64,000 bases of DNA from Planctobacterium sp047947135 (lineage in GTDB: Bacteria > Pseudomonadota > Gammaproteobacteria > Enterobacterales > Alteromonadaceae), in NCBI GenBank assembly GCA_047947135.1, contig CP170457.1, positions 1,240,001 to 1,304,000 on the forward strand. The letters run 5' to 3'. Each line of letters starts with the position of its first letter. The stretch's first letter is position 1. This document shows, in pieces, positions 18,127-26,960 of the stretch. The position numbers were made by a program, and so were the translations under genes. The notes beneath the pieces were generated by a model, which saw nothing but the letters and a program-made list of their open reading frames with translations, did not search any database and had not been told where the DNA came from.

Positions 18127-19245
18127 GTGCTTGCCATGGACGGGTGTTTAAAAAGATTACAAAACCGGTGTTTGGTATTGTTTTTTTGTGTCGTGATTGT
18201 TGCTTGTTCAGATTCTGACGCTGTCAACTCTGGCACCATCATTAATGAAGAAGTGACTGAGCTACTAACCAAATCCCCGATTAGGGCTGTATCTGTTGTA
18301 TTTGTCGCGGACGGTTCAGTGGAGACTTATCATTTCGGTGAGTTTTTGGATGGTACGAAACCTACTGATGACAGTTTGTATGATATTGGTTCGATTACCA
18401 AAACCTACACTGGATTAGTGCTGGCTCAGGCGGTTACTGACGGCATAATTAAGTTGGATGCTCCCATATCTGATTATCTTCCGCAGTTAAGCCAAAAAGC
18501 CATTAAGTTCAATGCAACAGAGATCACCATCAGGGATCTGGCAACACATCTTTCTGGGCTACCCACGGATCTTGCCTGCTATGACCCCAATATGCACCCA
18601 GCAGCACGATTAGATTGTTTTCTGCAGCACGATGACAATGACCTGCTTAAACGATTGAATGATTATACGTTAAACGAAACACCTGGAAGTCACTACCGTT
18701 ATTCAAATGTTGGGGTACGTATTCTGGGTATCATTCTGCAACAGCTCTATGACAAACCTCTTGTACAATTATTTGATAGTGTGGTGTTTCAACATACAGG
18801 TCAGTCTGATACGCATGCGCATCTGGCAACCCAGGATCACGCCAGGTGGCATCGCGGCGAGCACGCCAACGGCATCCCGACTCCAGATGCCTCAAGCTAT
18901 TTCAATTCTGCGGGAGGTTTGAAATCAACCGTTTCTGACATGGGTAAATATCTAAAATTCTACTTGCAAGAAGATAACTTTCTGGCTGACACAGCACTTA
19001 CAATTCTTGCCGGCGAAAGAGATGGTTTAGGTCGGGCATATATCTGGAATACATTTCAGTTGGATACGGAAGGTCAGTATTACCATGGTGGAGGGACATT
19101 TGGGACGTCGTCATGGGTATCACTTTATCCAAGTGAAAAAATGGCTATCTATATTGTTACGCCTTATGTATCTGAATCTATGCAAGCGGAACTCAATGTG
19201 GTGGCGAATCGCTTTATGCAACGCTATCGTCAAACCAAACGGTAG
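18127..19245 (+). CDS. Beta-lactamase-fold serine hydrolase, lipoprotein
   Basis: 372 residues of the class C beta-lactamase/DD-peptidase/esterase family. Catalytic motifs: Ser-x-x-Lys in DIGSITKTY, Tyr-Ser-Asn in YRYSNVGV and HGGG in YYHGGGTFG. The N-terminus has a lipobox (CVVIVAC), so it is probably lipid-anchored outside the cytoplasm. The GTG at 18127 is preferred over the ATG at 18136 because ATAGGAG ends 6 bp before it. The substrate is unknown; peptidoglycan peptides, D-amino-acid esters or small esters are all possible. It lies 100 bp upstream of the ABC transporter genes on the same strand. Confidence 0.88.
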   Translation: MLAMDGCLKRLQNRCLVLFFCVVIVACSDSDAVNSGTIINEEVTELLTKSPIRAVSVVFVADGSVETYHFGEFLDGTKPTDDSLYDIGSITKTYTGLVLAQAVTDGIIKLDAPISDYLPQLSQKAIKFNATEITIRDLATHLSGLPTDLACYDPNMHPAARLDCFLQHDDNDLLKRLNDYTLNETPGSHYRYSNVGVRILGIILQQLYDKPLVQLFDSVVFQHTGQSDTHAHLATQDHARWHRGEHANGIPTPDASSYFNSAGGLKSTVSDMGKYLKFYLQEDNFLADTALTILAGERDGLGRAYIWNTFQLDTEGQYYHGGGTFGTSSWVSLYPSEKMAIYIVTPYVSESMQAELNVVANRFMQRYRQTKR

Positions 19246-19347
19246 ACATCAAAAAATAGACATTCACTAAATTCCAAACTCATTTCACATCCGTTTCACA
19301 ATGGGTAGTGCAGGCTTGCGAAAGGTAAGCAAAAAAAGAGTGGAACT

Positions 19348-20046
19348 ATGTCGATGTCATCCCAGGTTCGAATTGAATTACAGCATGTCAGCCAGTCATT
19401 TGGGCTGAATGGTGGTCAGGTTCAGCTATTTAGTGATTTGTCCTTAACCCTGCAACAGGGGCAGTCGCTCGCTATCACTGGGCCGTCAGGTTCAGGGAAA
19501 TCTAGTTTGCTCATGCTGATGTCCGGTTTGGCACAGCCCAGTGACGGGCGCGTTATGTATGTTCAGAATCAGCAGCCGCAATCTATGACTGAAATACGGT
19601 CGCACATTGGTTTTATCTTCCAGCAATTTCATTTGTTACCGGAGCTAACGGCAATTAATAATGTTGCCTTACCGCTGAAACTTCGCGGCCTGAGAAATGC
19701 GGAAGAAACGGCCCAGAACTGGCTCGAACGAGTGGGATTGGGGCATCGCAGCCATCATAAACCACAGCAGCTCAGTGGTGGAGAGCAGCAAAGAGTTGCC
19801 ATAGCCAGAGCTTTGGTATTTGAACCTCATTTTATCTTTGCCGATGAACCGACGGGCAACCTGGATGGAAAAAGCGCCGCTGACATTGCCGACATTTTAT
19901 TTTCCTGTTGCCAGGAAAATGGTGCTGGACTGGTGCTGGTAACTCACAGTGACAGATTGGCAGCAAGAGCTGAGGGAGTATTTTCACTCCAAAAAGACTC
20001 GGCTGAGCCTATTCATACAAGGATACCGGAGGTGCAGTATGGGTAA
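19348..20046 (+). CDS. ABC transporter ATPase, YbbA/LolD-like
   Basis: 232 residues with complete ABC motifs: Walker A GPSGSGKSS, Q-loop FIFQQFHLLPE, signature LSGGEQQRVAIARAL, Walker B FIFADEPTGNLDGKS and the switch His in LVTHSDR. The Lol/Mac-type insertion between Q-loop and signature fits the FtsX-like (MacB/LolD/YbbA) subfamily. The stop overlaps the permease start by 8 bp. With a large permease and no periplasmic binding protein, the pair most resembles YbbA-YbbP. It likely extracts or processes an envelope molecule rather than importing a solute. Confidence 0.92.
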   Translation: MSMSSQVRIELQHVSQSFGLNGGQVQLFSDLSLTLQQGQSLAITGPSGSGKSSLLMLMSGLAQPSDGRVMYVQNQQPQSMTEIRSHIGFIFQQFHLLPELTAINNVALPLKLRGLRNAEETAQNWLERVGLGHRSHHKPQQLSGGEQQRVAIARALVFEPHFIFADEPTGNLDGKSAADIADILFSCCQENGAGLVLVTHSDRLAARAEGVFSLQKDSAEPIHTRIPEVQYG

Positions 20047-22522
20047 GGACAGTCTCTATCTTGCCTGGCAGTTTTTCCAGCAGGAAAAACATCAAAAGCA
20101 CCATCGATTCTTACGCTGGAGCCAAGGGCTTTTGATGGTATTTATCGTCACCCTGAGTCAGACTAGTCTCAGTATTCAGACATATTTGAGTAATAATCTG
20201 GCCAATCTGTTAGGCGCCGATCTGGTAATTAGTCAACAGCAGCATTTAGATAGCACGCAACTGAAACAGCTGGCGAAGATGTCGCAGGAAGTTGTACACA
20301 CCAAACAGCTTGCCACTACATTGACTCACAACGGGCAATGGCAACAGGTAAGTTTAAAAGCCGTAGGCAGTGATTATCCGCTGCAAGGTGAATTGAAAAT
20401 TACATCAGCATTAAATGCATCGGATGAAGTCGCGTCTTCAGGTCCTGAACCGGGGGAAGTGTGGCTGGACTCTCGCTTACTTTCAGGGCTGACTGTCGCT
20501 GTAGGAGAATATTTAACACTTGCTGATTATCGTCTGAAGGTCAGCCGGATTTTGCTGCACGAGCCGGATCGCTTGATGGAAGGTCACAGCGTCGCGATGC
20601 GGGCCATGATCAATATCGAAGATCTGGAACAGTTTGCCTTTCCGAGCGATTTAATTCAGCACCGCTATCTTGTTGCCGCTGATTCACAACAGATAACGGA
20701 TATTTTGCATTGGCAACAAGACAACTTGCCGGCGGCCATAGTTCATCATAAAAAGGGGGAGCACCCCTTGGCACTTTTCTGGCAGCGGACAGAAAACTTT
20801 ATGGGACTGGCCTCTATCATTTTGTTTTTTATGGCTGCTATTGCCATTGAGCAGCTCACTCATGTACATAAGCGCAAAGAACAGTACTTTTCGGCGATCT
20901 GTCTTAGCGTAGGCGTGTCGAAGAAGACAGGATTACAAATCTCCATCTTTAAGTGGTTGCTGCATCTGTTGTTCTTAATGCCTTTTGTCTTAGTTTTAGC
21001 CGCCTTATGTCATTGGCTGGTTATCGATTGGTTAAGCCAAACATTTCAGGGGCTGCAATGGCAATGGCACATGTTGCAGGCGGTCAGCTCAATAGTAGCC
21101 ACTACGGCGATGTTTCTGGTGTTTTATGCACCTGTTTGGGTGAGTCTGAAACAAAGCTCTGTGGCCCAGCTTGTCAGTCAATCTGGCCATAAAAGCAGTC
21201 ATTGGCTGTCGATTGGCAGCGCGATCCTCGTATTGACGATTGTTGCTGCGACATATTCAGACAATCTGTTGCTGACAGCTATGATGTTGGCATCCATGGC
21301 GATTAGTGTCATGTTGCTATTAGTCATCAGCTGGCTGGTGTTAACTTTTGGCGAAAAGTTAACGCTGAATTTCTCCGGGTTGACACCCTTCACATTGTTT
21401 ATGATGAAGCAGCGTCTGGTAAGCAAAAGTACGCAAATTTTGGGTGTGGGATTATGCGCGTTTTTATTGTTGTTTACCTTAATGCTGTTAAAGGATCTCG
21501 GAAGCACCATGGCAAATTATCAGCGGCAACATGATGGTAATTTGCTAGTGTCACAGGCGACTGAACAGCAAATGACAGATATCGAAACCTGGGCACAGCA
21601 ACATGGTATCGAGGTCCGACAAAACAAACCCTTTATGTATGCCAAGTTGACGGAAATTAACGGTCAGCGTTTATCAGACTACAGTGAAACACCCAGTGAC
21701 AGTCTGGCAACTTTTGGTCAGCACATTCGTCTGCACTGGACAGATGCTGTACCAGCCAATAATCGTGTTATAGACGGGCAATGGTGGTCATCCGATAGTC
21801 ATCACTGGCAGCAGGTGTCGGTTGAGCAGGAGGTAATGACCGATCTGGGACTGGCATTAGGTGACCAGCTGACCTTTTATATCGGAAAGCAAAGTATTGA
21901 TTTTGTTATTGCTGCCAGCCATGGTTACAAGCCGGGGGCCGGTGCCATCACCTTTTGGGTTCAGATGCCGACTACCGGACAGGTGCAGATCAAGGCGCCG
22001 CAATACCATATGGCAAGTCTGGAGCTAAGCACAACGCAATTTTCTTTGTTGGGTGCGTTGTGGCAGCAGCATCCATCCTTACGTATGGTATCGCTTAAAG
22101 AAATGACGGAGAATTTTGATAATGCATTGGCGATGGTGACAAAGGTGATCAGTGGCTTTGCGCTGCTGATTATCACGTTAGCGGGAATAGTGATCGTCTC
22201 TTCGGTGCATGGTCTTGAAACAAGAGAAAGGAAAAAGAACAGTATTATCATGAGCTTTGGCTTTTCCTCAGGCACCTGTCTAAAACTGAATATTATTGAA
22301 TGGCTAGTGACCGGAGCAATTGCCGCCAGCGGTGCTATTATCGCTACCTGGGTCGCTGGCACGTTGATCTATCAATCCCAGTTTTCACTGACCTATACAC
22401 CGGACTTTGCATGGTTACTGGCGACTATGACCATTATTCTAGCGGTGGTGACCACGATTGGGATTTATGCCAGTAAAACCAGTTTGTCCGGCTCAATACG
22501 AGATCTGATGGCTGAATCATGA
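20039..22522 (+). CDS. ABC transporter permease, YbbP-like (two FtsX domains)
   Basis: 827 residues. The ATG at 20039 is chosen because GGAGGTGCAGT precedes it and it gives a short overlap with the ATPase gene. There is one N-terminal transmembrane helix (GLLMVFIVTLSQTSLSIQTY), a ~200-residue periplasmic domain, a first FtsX membrane block (~250-480) with several helices, a second periplasmic domain (~490-690) and a second FtsX block (~700-820; ALLIITLAGIVIVSSV, ILAVVTTIGIYAS). This duplicated FtsX layout matches YbbP-type permeases. The downstream two-component genes suggest the transporter is controlled by, or signals to, that pair. Confidence 0.88.
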   Translation: MGKDSLYLAWQFFQQEKHQKHHRFLRWSQGLLMVFIVTLSQTSLSIQTYLSNNLANLLGADLVISQQQHLDSTQLKQLAKMSQEVVHTKQLATTLTHNGQWQQVSLKAVGSDYPLQGELKITSALNASDEVASSGPEPGEVWLDSRLLSGLTVAVGEYLTLADYRLKVSRILLHEPDRLMEGHSVAMRAMINIEDLEQFAFPSDLIQHRYLVAADSQQITDILHWQQDNLPAAIVHHKKGEHPLALFWQRTENFMGLASIILFFMAAIAIEQLTHVHKRKEQYFSAICLSVGVSKKTGLQISIFKWLLHLLFLMPFVLVLAALCHWLVIDWLSQTFQGLQWQWHMLQAVSSIVATTAMFLVFYAPVWVSLKQSSVAQLVSQSGHKSSHWLSIGSAILVLTIVAATYSDNLLLTAMMLASMAISVMLLLVISWLVLTFGEKLTLNFSGLTPFTLFMMKQRLVSKSTQILGVGLCAFLLLFTLMLLKDLGSTMANYQRQHDGNLLVSQATEQQMTDIETWAQQHGIEVRQNKPFMYAKLTEINGQRLSDYSETPSDSLATFGQHIRLHWTDAVPANNRVIDGQWWSSDSHHWQQVSVEQEVMTDLGLALGDQLTFYIGKQSIDFVIAASHGYKPGAGAITFWVQMPTTGQVQIKAPQYHMASLELSTTQFSLLGALWQQHPSLRMVSLKEMTENFDNALAMVTKVISGFALLIITLAGIVIVSSVHGLETRERKKNSIIMSFGFSSGTCLKLNIIEWLVTGAIAASGAIIATWVAGTLIYQSQFSLTYTPDFAWLLATMTIILAVVTTIGIYASKTSLSGSIRDLMAES

Positions 22523-22648
22523 TCCTAAATCAAACAGTTGACCGCTTGGATATGATTTGAGGAACACAACAGAACAACCTCCCATGGCAAATCGACGAAA
22601 CTCGACTTACACTCCCGGTCAAGGTTAGGGAAAGGATGAAACAAGGCG

Positions 22649-23353
22649 ATGACACAGACGACTTCTTTACACATTTTGCTTATTGAGGACCAGCTCAGTA
22701 TTGCAACGAATATTGCTGAGTATATGGAGCAAAAAGGGCATATTTTTGATTTTGCCAACTCCGGCAAGCAAGGGCTGGGTCTTGCCTTACAATCCTATTA
22801 TGACCTTATCATTCTGGACCTGAATCTGCCAACAATGGATGGTTTGGAAGTCTGTGAGAAAATTCGGGAAAAGGCTGAGCGGCACATACCAGTACTGATG
22901 CTGACGGCCAGAGACAGTATTGATGATAAAGTCAGTGGTTTTCAATCCGGCGCAGACGATTACCTGACGAAACCTTTTTCTTTGCAAGAATTGGAAGTGC
23001 GCTGTCTGGCGTTGTCCAGACGACATTTGTTGCATAGCAAGAGTATTTTAGAACTCGGGCCATTGTCACTGGACAGAAAACAGAAAACCGCTTCACGAGA
23101 AGGCAAGCAGCTGGACCTAAACAGTATGGGATTTAAGATATTACAGGTGTTAGCCGAAGCCTATCCGCAGGTAGTAACGCGTTCCGAACTTAGTCAGAAA
23201 TTATGGGGTGATGAACCCACTGAATCGGATGCGCTGCGTTCCCACGTTTATCAGTTGCGCAATATTCTGGATAAACCCTTTGACACTCCTGTGATAAAAA
23301 CGGTGTTTGGCGTCGGGTTTACCCTGAATATCAGTGAGCAGGATGCGAAATGA
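22649..23353 (+). CDS. OmpR/PhoB-family response regulator
   Basis: 234 residues. The receiver domain (~1-120) has the acidic pocket in LLIEDQLSIA, the phospho-acceptor Asp in LIILDLNLPTMDGLEV and the conserved Lys in DDYLTKPFSLQELEVR. The C-terminal winged helix (~135-230) includes LLDKPFD-type wing residues and VIKTVFGVGFTLN. Its stop overlaps the kinase start in the ATGA pattern. It lies 127 bp after the YbbP-like gene on the same strand. Confidence 0.94.
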   Translation: MTQTTSLHILLIEDQLSIATNIAEYMEQKGHIFDFANSGKQGLGLALQSYYDLIILDLNLPTMDGLEVCEKIREKAERHIPVLMLTARDSIDDKVSGFQSGADDYLTKPFSLQELEVRCLALSRRHLLHSKSILELGPLSLDRKQKTASREGKQLDLNSMGFKILQVLAEAYPQVVTRSELSQKLWGDEPTESDALRSHVYQLRNILDKPFDTPVIKTVFGVGFTLNISEQDAK

Positions 23354-24669
23354 CGACCAACACTGAGAAATTTCATAGTTTAAGTCGCCGTATAGTCGTG
23401 CGCTTTTGTGTCTTTACGCTGCTGCTGTGCGCGGTGTTTGGCCTGTTGTCCTTTATGCTTATGTACAATCTGGAAGACAGGTTTATGGAAAAAGAAATCC
23501 AGCAGGAAGCAAATGTTTTAGCGGCACATTATCAAGAAACAGGGCAGTGGCCGAAAGCAAACAAACCCAATATGCAATTGCACTTTTCCAAAGAGACATT
23601 TCCTGACGAAATTCGAGAAATGTCTATCGAAGAACCTAGACGCAAAGAATTCTTTGGTAAAGAAGGACGACATTACCATGTCCTTCAATTTTCAGAGTAT
23701 CCAGATACTTATCTGGTAGCAGAAGTGAGCGCCAATTTACTGGTACGTCCGATTCGGGACGGCATCATTATGTTATTAGTGTTCAGTGCCATTATTGTCA
23801 CTATTATCGCCTGCATTATCGCCTGGTTAATTGGCCGGAAAATGACCCAACCGCTGGAGCAACTGGCAGAGCTGGTGGGCGGTGTTGCGCCAGAACATAT
23901 ACCGGATAAATTTGCATACCGCTTTCCTGAAAATGAAATTGGCATTTTAGCTCACACGCTGGAAAACACTTTTCAGAGAATGACCCAGGCGCTGGAACGT
24001 GAAAAATGTTTCACCCGGGATGTCAGCCATGAATTACGCACGCCACTGGCCGTGATCAAAAATGCCCTTGAGTTGTATCGCAGTAAAAAAGTCCATTCTG
24101 CGCCGGAGAACCCCATCATCACTCGTATCCATGAGTCGGCAGAGCAAATGGAAAAAACCGTGCATACTTTATTGATGCTTGCTCGGGAAGAGCAAACCAA
24201 GGTGACAAAGGAACCTACGCAACTGATGCCAGTAATTGAAAGGTCCGTTTTGGACAATCGTTTGCTGTTGCAGGGTAAAGAAGTCGACATCAAGATTCAG
24301 GATAGTTGTAAAGTGACGGTATATGGCCAACCTGGCATGCTCAAAGTATTGCTTGATAACCTGTTGAGTAATGCCTTTCAATACACGGCGGCGGGTGAAG
24401 TCAGTGTCGATTTTGTTGATGGCAGTCTCGTAGTCAGTGACACCGGACCAGGTATTGACCAGACGATTTCTGAGAATGCAACGGTCTCAGGTGTCAAAGG
24501 CAGACAAAGTACGGGTTTTGGTTTGGGATTATCAATTGTCAGCCGACTGTGTGAGCATCAGGGCTGGCAGTTGGAGGTGATGAGTGGCAATGGTACGAAG
24601 GTGACTGTCACACTGAGCAGTTGCGAATCCGGTACGTCACTGAAGAGTGCAAGTTCAGCAGTACACTGA
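23350..24669 (+). CDS. Membrane sensor histidine kinase partner
   Basis: 439 residues. Two transmembrane helices (~20-42, FCVFTLLLCAVFGLLSFML, and ~137-157, IIMLLVFSAIIVTIIACII) bracket a ~95-residue periplasmic sensor region. A HAMP-like linker, HisKA (phospho-acceptor in TRDVSHELRTPLAVIKN) and HATPase_c (N-box LLDNLLSNAFQYT, G1 VSDTGPGID, G2 GFGLGLSIVSRL) follow. All catalytic motifs are intact. It is the cognate partner of the regulator it overlaps. A 9-bp inverted repeat at its 3' end (24654-24677) may terminate the transcript. Confidence 0.93.
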   Translation: MTTNTEKFHSLSRRIVVRFCVFTLLLCAVFGLLSFMLMYNLEDRFMEKEIQQEANVLAAHYQETGQWPKANKPNMQLHFSKETFPDEIREMSIEEPRRKEFFGKEGRHYHVLQFSEYPDTYLVAEVSANLLVRPIRDGIIMLLVFSAIIVTIIACIIAWLIGRKMTQPLEQLAELVGGVAPEHIPDKFAYRFPENEIGILAHTLENTFQRMTQALEREKCFTRDVSHELRTPLAVIKNALELYRSKKVHSAPENPIITRIHESAEQMEKTVHTLLMLAREEQTKVTKEPTQLMPVIERSVLDNRLLLQGKEVDIKIQDSCKVTVYGQPGMLKVLLDNLLSNAFQYTAAGEVSVDFVDGSLVVSDTGPGIDQTISENATVSGVKGRQSTGFGLGLSIVSRLCEHQGWQLEVMSGNGTKVTVTLSSCESGTSLKSASSAVH

Positions 24670-24677
24670 CTGCTGAA
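24654..24677 (+). terminator. Stem-loop overlapping the end of the histidine kinase gene
   Basis: TTCAGCAGT and ACTGCTGAA form a 9-bp stem with a 6-nt loop and include the stop codon. No good T-run follows, so this is a possible terminator only. Confidence 0.4.
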
Positions 24678-24869
24678 CTTAAGTCGACACAAAGTGGATT
24701 CTACTTTGGAATCGAAAACCAAAATTGACAAAATATCATTATCTTAAATGCATTATTCAGCGCGAAGCGGGCAACCTCCACCTGACACATCCTGAGGTTG
24801 CACGTAAATACTTAGTTGACCGGTTTAGCGGCTGTGTACATCGCTTATGTCTGAATTAGATTGAATGAC

Positions 24870-25622
24870 TTATTCCCCAATATACTGATAATGCGAAAAG
24901 GTATCAGTAGACACTTCACGTATTTCTTTAAACAACGCCCAGGTGCCGCGCATTTGCAGTTGATGTTCCAGGGGAAGTACGGAATTGTTCATTTTGAGAA
25001 AGCGAAAAGTAAGCTTGAATTCGTCGATATCTGCGCCAAACACGGGAGAAATGGCCTGTTTATTGGTTATTTGGATACTATCTATAAACTGCTGTTCTCT
25101 GTTAAATAAAAGTGTTCCTCTCAGACTCTCTGAAACATCTTCCCCCAATTTACTGAGATAGACCTGAAATTCTGCTCGAATAACCTCTTTTGTGACTTCT
25201 TGTAATTGAAGAGTTTCCACCTGAATAAGTTCACGTAGAAAAATTGAAAAGCTGCGACCATTATTCTCTTTGGCCTTTTTAAGCTTGCTCGCAACAAACT
25301 CGCGAGCCTGTTCTTCCGTTGGTGGTGCCCCGTTGATGCTGAGTAATGACCAGCGTTCACTAGTTTCAGTACCTGGCGTAAACTGTTCTACTCGACGGGA
25401 TATCTCATCTTCTTCGCTCTCATAACGGCTAATCCGATAAGACCATTGCTCTCGCGGCGTATTTTCAAATTGTGTAATGGCGCGTTCGATTGTGTCTTGT
25501 AATTGAGTGTGGGTTATCTGTTCATCTAATTGTTCGGGCGCATCCTTTGTCTGGTCATTCGACGCGAAAGTCGGTGTCGCCATTCCCAGTAAGGTGATTA
25601 GAATCCAATGTTTACTTTTCAT
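24870..25622 (-). CDS. Exported protein of unknown function
   Basis: 250 residues with a clear signal peptide (KHWILITLLGMATPTFAS). The rest is a mixed alpha/beta, highly charged periplasmic protein containing YRISRYESEEDEISRR and SLRGTLLFNREQQFIDSI. The overall pattern is faintly like outer-membrane lipoprotein-handling folds, but I cannot assign a family. It is divergent from the borosin methyltransferase gene and sits 156 bp from it, so the two may share a regulatory region. It could also belong functionally with the ABC/two-component locus on its other side. Confidence 0.65.
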   Translation of the reverse strand: MKSKHWILITLLGMATPTFASNDQTKDAPEQLDEQITHTQLQDTIERAITQFENTPREQWSYRISRYESEEDEISRRVEQFTPGTETSERWSLLSINGAPPTEEQAREFVASKLKKAKENNGRSFSIFLRELIQVETLQLQEVTKEVIRAEFQVYLSKLGEDVSESLRGTLLFNREQQFIDSIQITNKQAISPVFGADIDEFKLTFRFLKMNNSVLPLEHQLQMRGTWALFKEIREVSTDTFSHYQYIGE

Positions 25623-25778
25623 AAAGCCTCTTCAGTGACGGAATAATCTGCTGAACACAATATCGTCATAGATGTGAAACTGACGTGAAATAGGTTGCTC
25701 CGAATAGCATGCTAAAAGACTCTCTTTTTGAAATTTCCTGGGGTATGCTTAACCGATAAAAATCAGAGGGATAAGGAT

Positions 25779-26624
25779 ATGAAGCCAATAAATAGTGAAG
25801 GCTCCCTGGTCGTGGTAGGGACAGGTATCAGTGTCGCTGGCCAAATGACACTGATGGCACAAAGTTATATTGAAAACGCTGACATTGTGTTTTTGGGTAT
25901 CGCCAATAAAATCGGTGAAAACGTCGTTAAGAAACTTAACCCGAATACGGTGGAACTGGATGATCTTTATCAGAAAGGCAAATCACGAGCGGTCACTTAT
26001 CAGGAAATGGCAGACCGTATTGTTGATGCCGTCAAAGCCGGTAATAAAGTTTGTGCTGCATTTTACGGTCATCCCGGCGTGTTTGTTAATCCATCTCATG
26101 CAGCGATAGAAAAGGTGAAGGCTTTGGGCTTTAGAGCCGAAATGCTGCCTGGTGTCTCTGCCGAAGATTGTCTTATTGCCGATCTGGGTATTGATCCGGC
26201 GCGATACGGTTGCCAGTCTTACGAGGCTACTCAGTTTCTATTCCGTGAATATACATTGGACCCCTACATGACCCAGATTATCTGGCAAATTGGTCTGGCT
26301 GGTGAGGTGACACTTGGCGTTTTAGATGCCGACCATTGTAAGCCCGGATTGGCACTTTACGCGGAAATATTGCAGGAAGTGTATCCTGCAGACCATGAAA
26401 TTATTTTGTATGAGGCAGCAACCTTTCCTTTGTATGGTCCACGTATAGCGCGTTTTCCCCTGTCAGAGTTGCCCAACTGTAAACCCACATTAATATCCAC
26501 GTTGGTTGTGCCTTCGCTTGGCCTACCGATTTTTAACGAAGAGCGATTGGCAAAATTAGGGCTAACGAAAGAGAAAGTTTTATCCTTTCGGCAGAAACAA
26601 AATAAACAGCAGGTTTTGCCGTGA
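25779..26624 (+). CDS. sonM: Split borosin peptide backbone alpha-N-methyltransferase (SonM-like)
   Basis: 281 residues of the tetrapyrrole-methylase (class III SAM methyltransferase) fold. The ATG at 25779 is chosen because GAGGGATAAGGAT precedes it and family homology begins at VVVGTGISVAGQ. It is not a porphyrin enzyme: it carries the borosin-type stretches AAFYGHPGVFVNPSH and LPGVSAEDCLIADLG, then GCQSYEATQFL. Tyr64, Arg70, Tyr74 and Tyr96 reproduce the +6, +10 and +32 spacing that I recall for the catalytic Tyr66/Arg72/Tyr76/Tyr98 of the fungal borosin enzyme OphMA. In split borosins the methyltransferase acts in trans, using SAM to methylate backbone amides in the C-terminal core of a separate precursor. 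The gene 126 bp downstream encodes such a precursor. The family assignment is strong; activity on this precursor is inferred. Confidence 0.88.
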   Translation: MKPINSEGSLVVVGTGISVAGQMTLMAQSYIENADIVFLGIANKIGENVVKKLNPNTVELDDLYQKGKSRAVTYQEMADRIVDAVKAGNKVCAAFYGHPGVFVNPSHAAIEKVKALGFRAEMLPGVSAEDCLIADLGIDPARYGCQSYEATQFLFREYTLDPYMTQIIWQIGLAGEVTLGVLDADHCKPGLALYAEILQEVYPADHEIILYEAATFPLYGPRIARFPLSELPNCKPTLISTLVVPSLGLPIFNEERLAKLGLTKEKVLSFRQKQNKQQVLP

Positions 26625-26750
26625 ACGTCTGTTTTCTCTGTTATCACTGGATTGTAAGCATTAGATTAATATAAATGTAGGCTATTTCGTACGAGATAAT
26701 AGAAGCAATTACCTTAAACTCAAGGTGTAAACTCAACAAAGGACAACATA

Positions 26751-26960
26751 ATGGCAAAGACTCTTGTCGATTTCATTGAAGAGCTGGATACAAACGCTAG
26801 TCTAAGGGAAGAGTACCTGAAAGACCCAGTAGGTACAGCAAAGCGTAATGGTCTTTCGGATGAAGATATCAACACTATCAAGAATAAAGACTGGGAAACA
26901 GTTAGTAAACAGTTTGAAGATCTGTCGAAATCATCAAAAAATATTGATCACAATATGTAG
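26751..26960 (+). CDS. sonA: Split borosin precursor peptide (SonA-like)
   Basis: 69 residues, preceded by AAAGGACAACATA. The N-terminal ~50 residues form a compact helical leader like the borosin-binding domain of SonA-type precursors: VDFIEELDTNASLREEYLKD, then a Pro-x5-6-Gly-Leu-Ser turn (PVGTAKRNGLSDEDI) and INTIKNKDWE. This pattern also resembles the LigA-like/Nif11-like leader folds. The tail (residues 51-69) is the predicted core. Ile65 and His67 fall where I recall Ile65 and His67 in Shewanella SonA, but the neighbours are polar (Lys63, Asn64, Asp66). The identification rests on leader pattern, size and position directly after the methyltransferase. Which amides are methylated, and whether a peptide is released, cannot be seen. 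Confidence 0.8.
   Translation: MAKTLVDFIEELDTNASLREEYLKDPVGTAKRNGLSDEDINTIKNKDWETVSKQFEDLSKSSKNIDHNM

Noticed and set aside
25779..26624. Annotation as a uroporphyrin-III or cobalamin-type methyltransferase
   Set aside because: The fold is shared, but the Tyr/Arg/Tyr/Tyr spacing and the adjacent precursor-like gene fit borosin enzymes; no tetrapyrrole genes are near.
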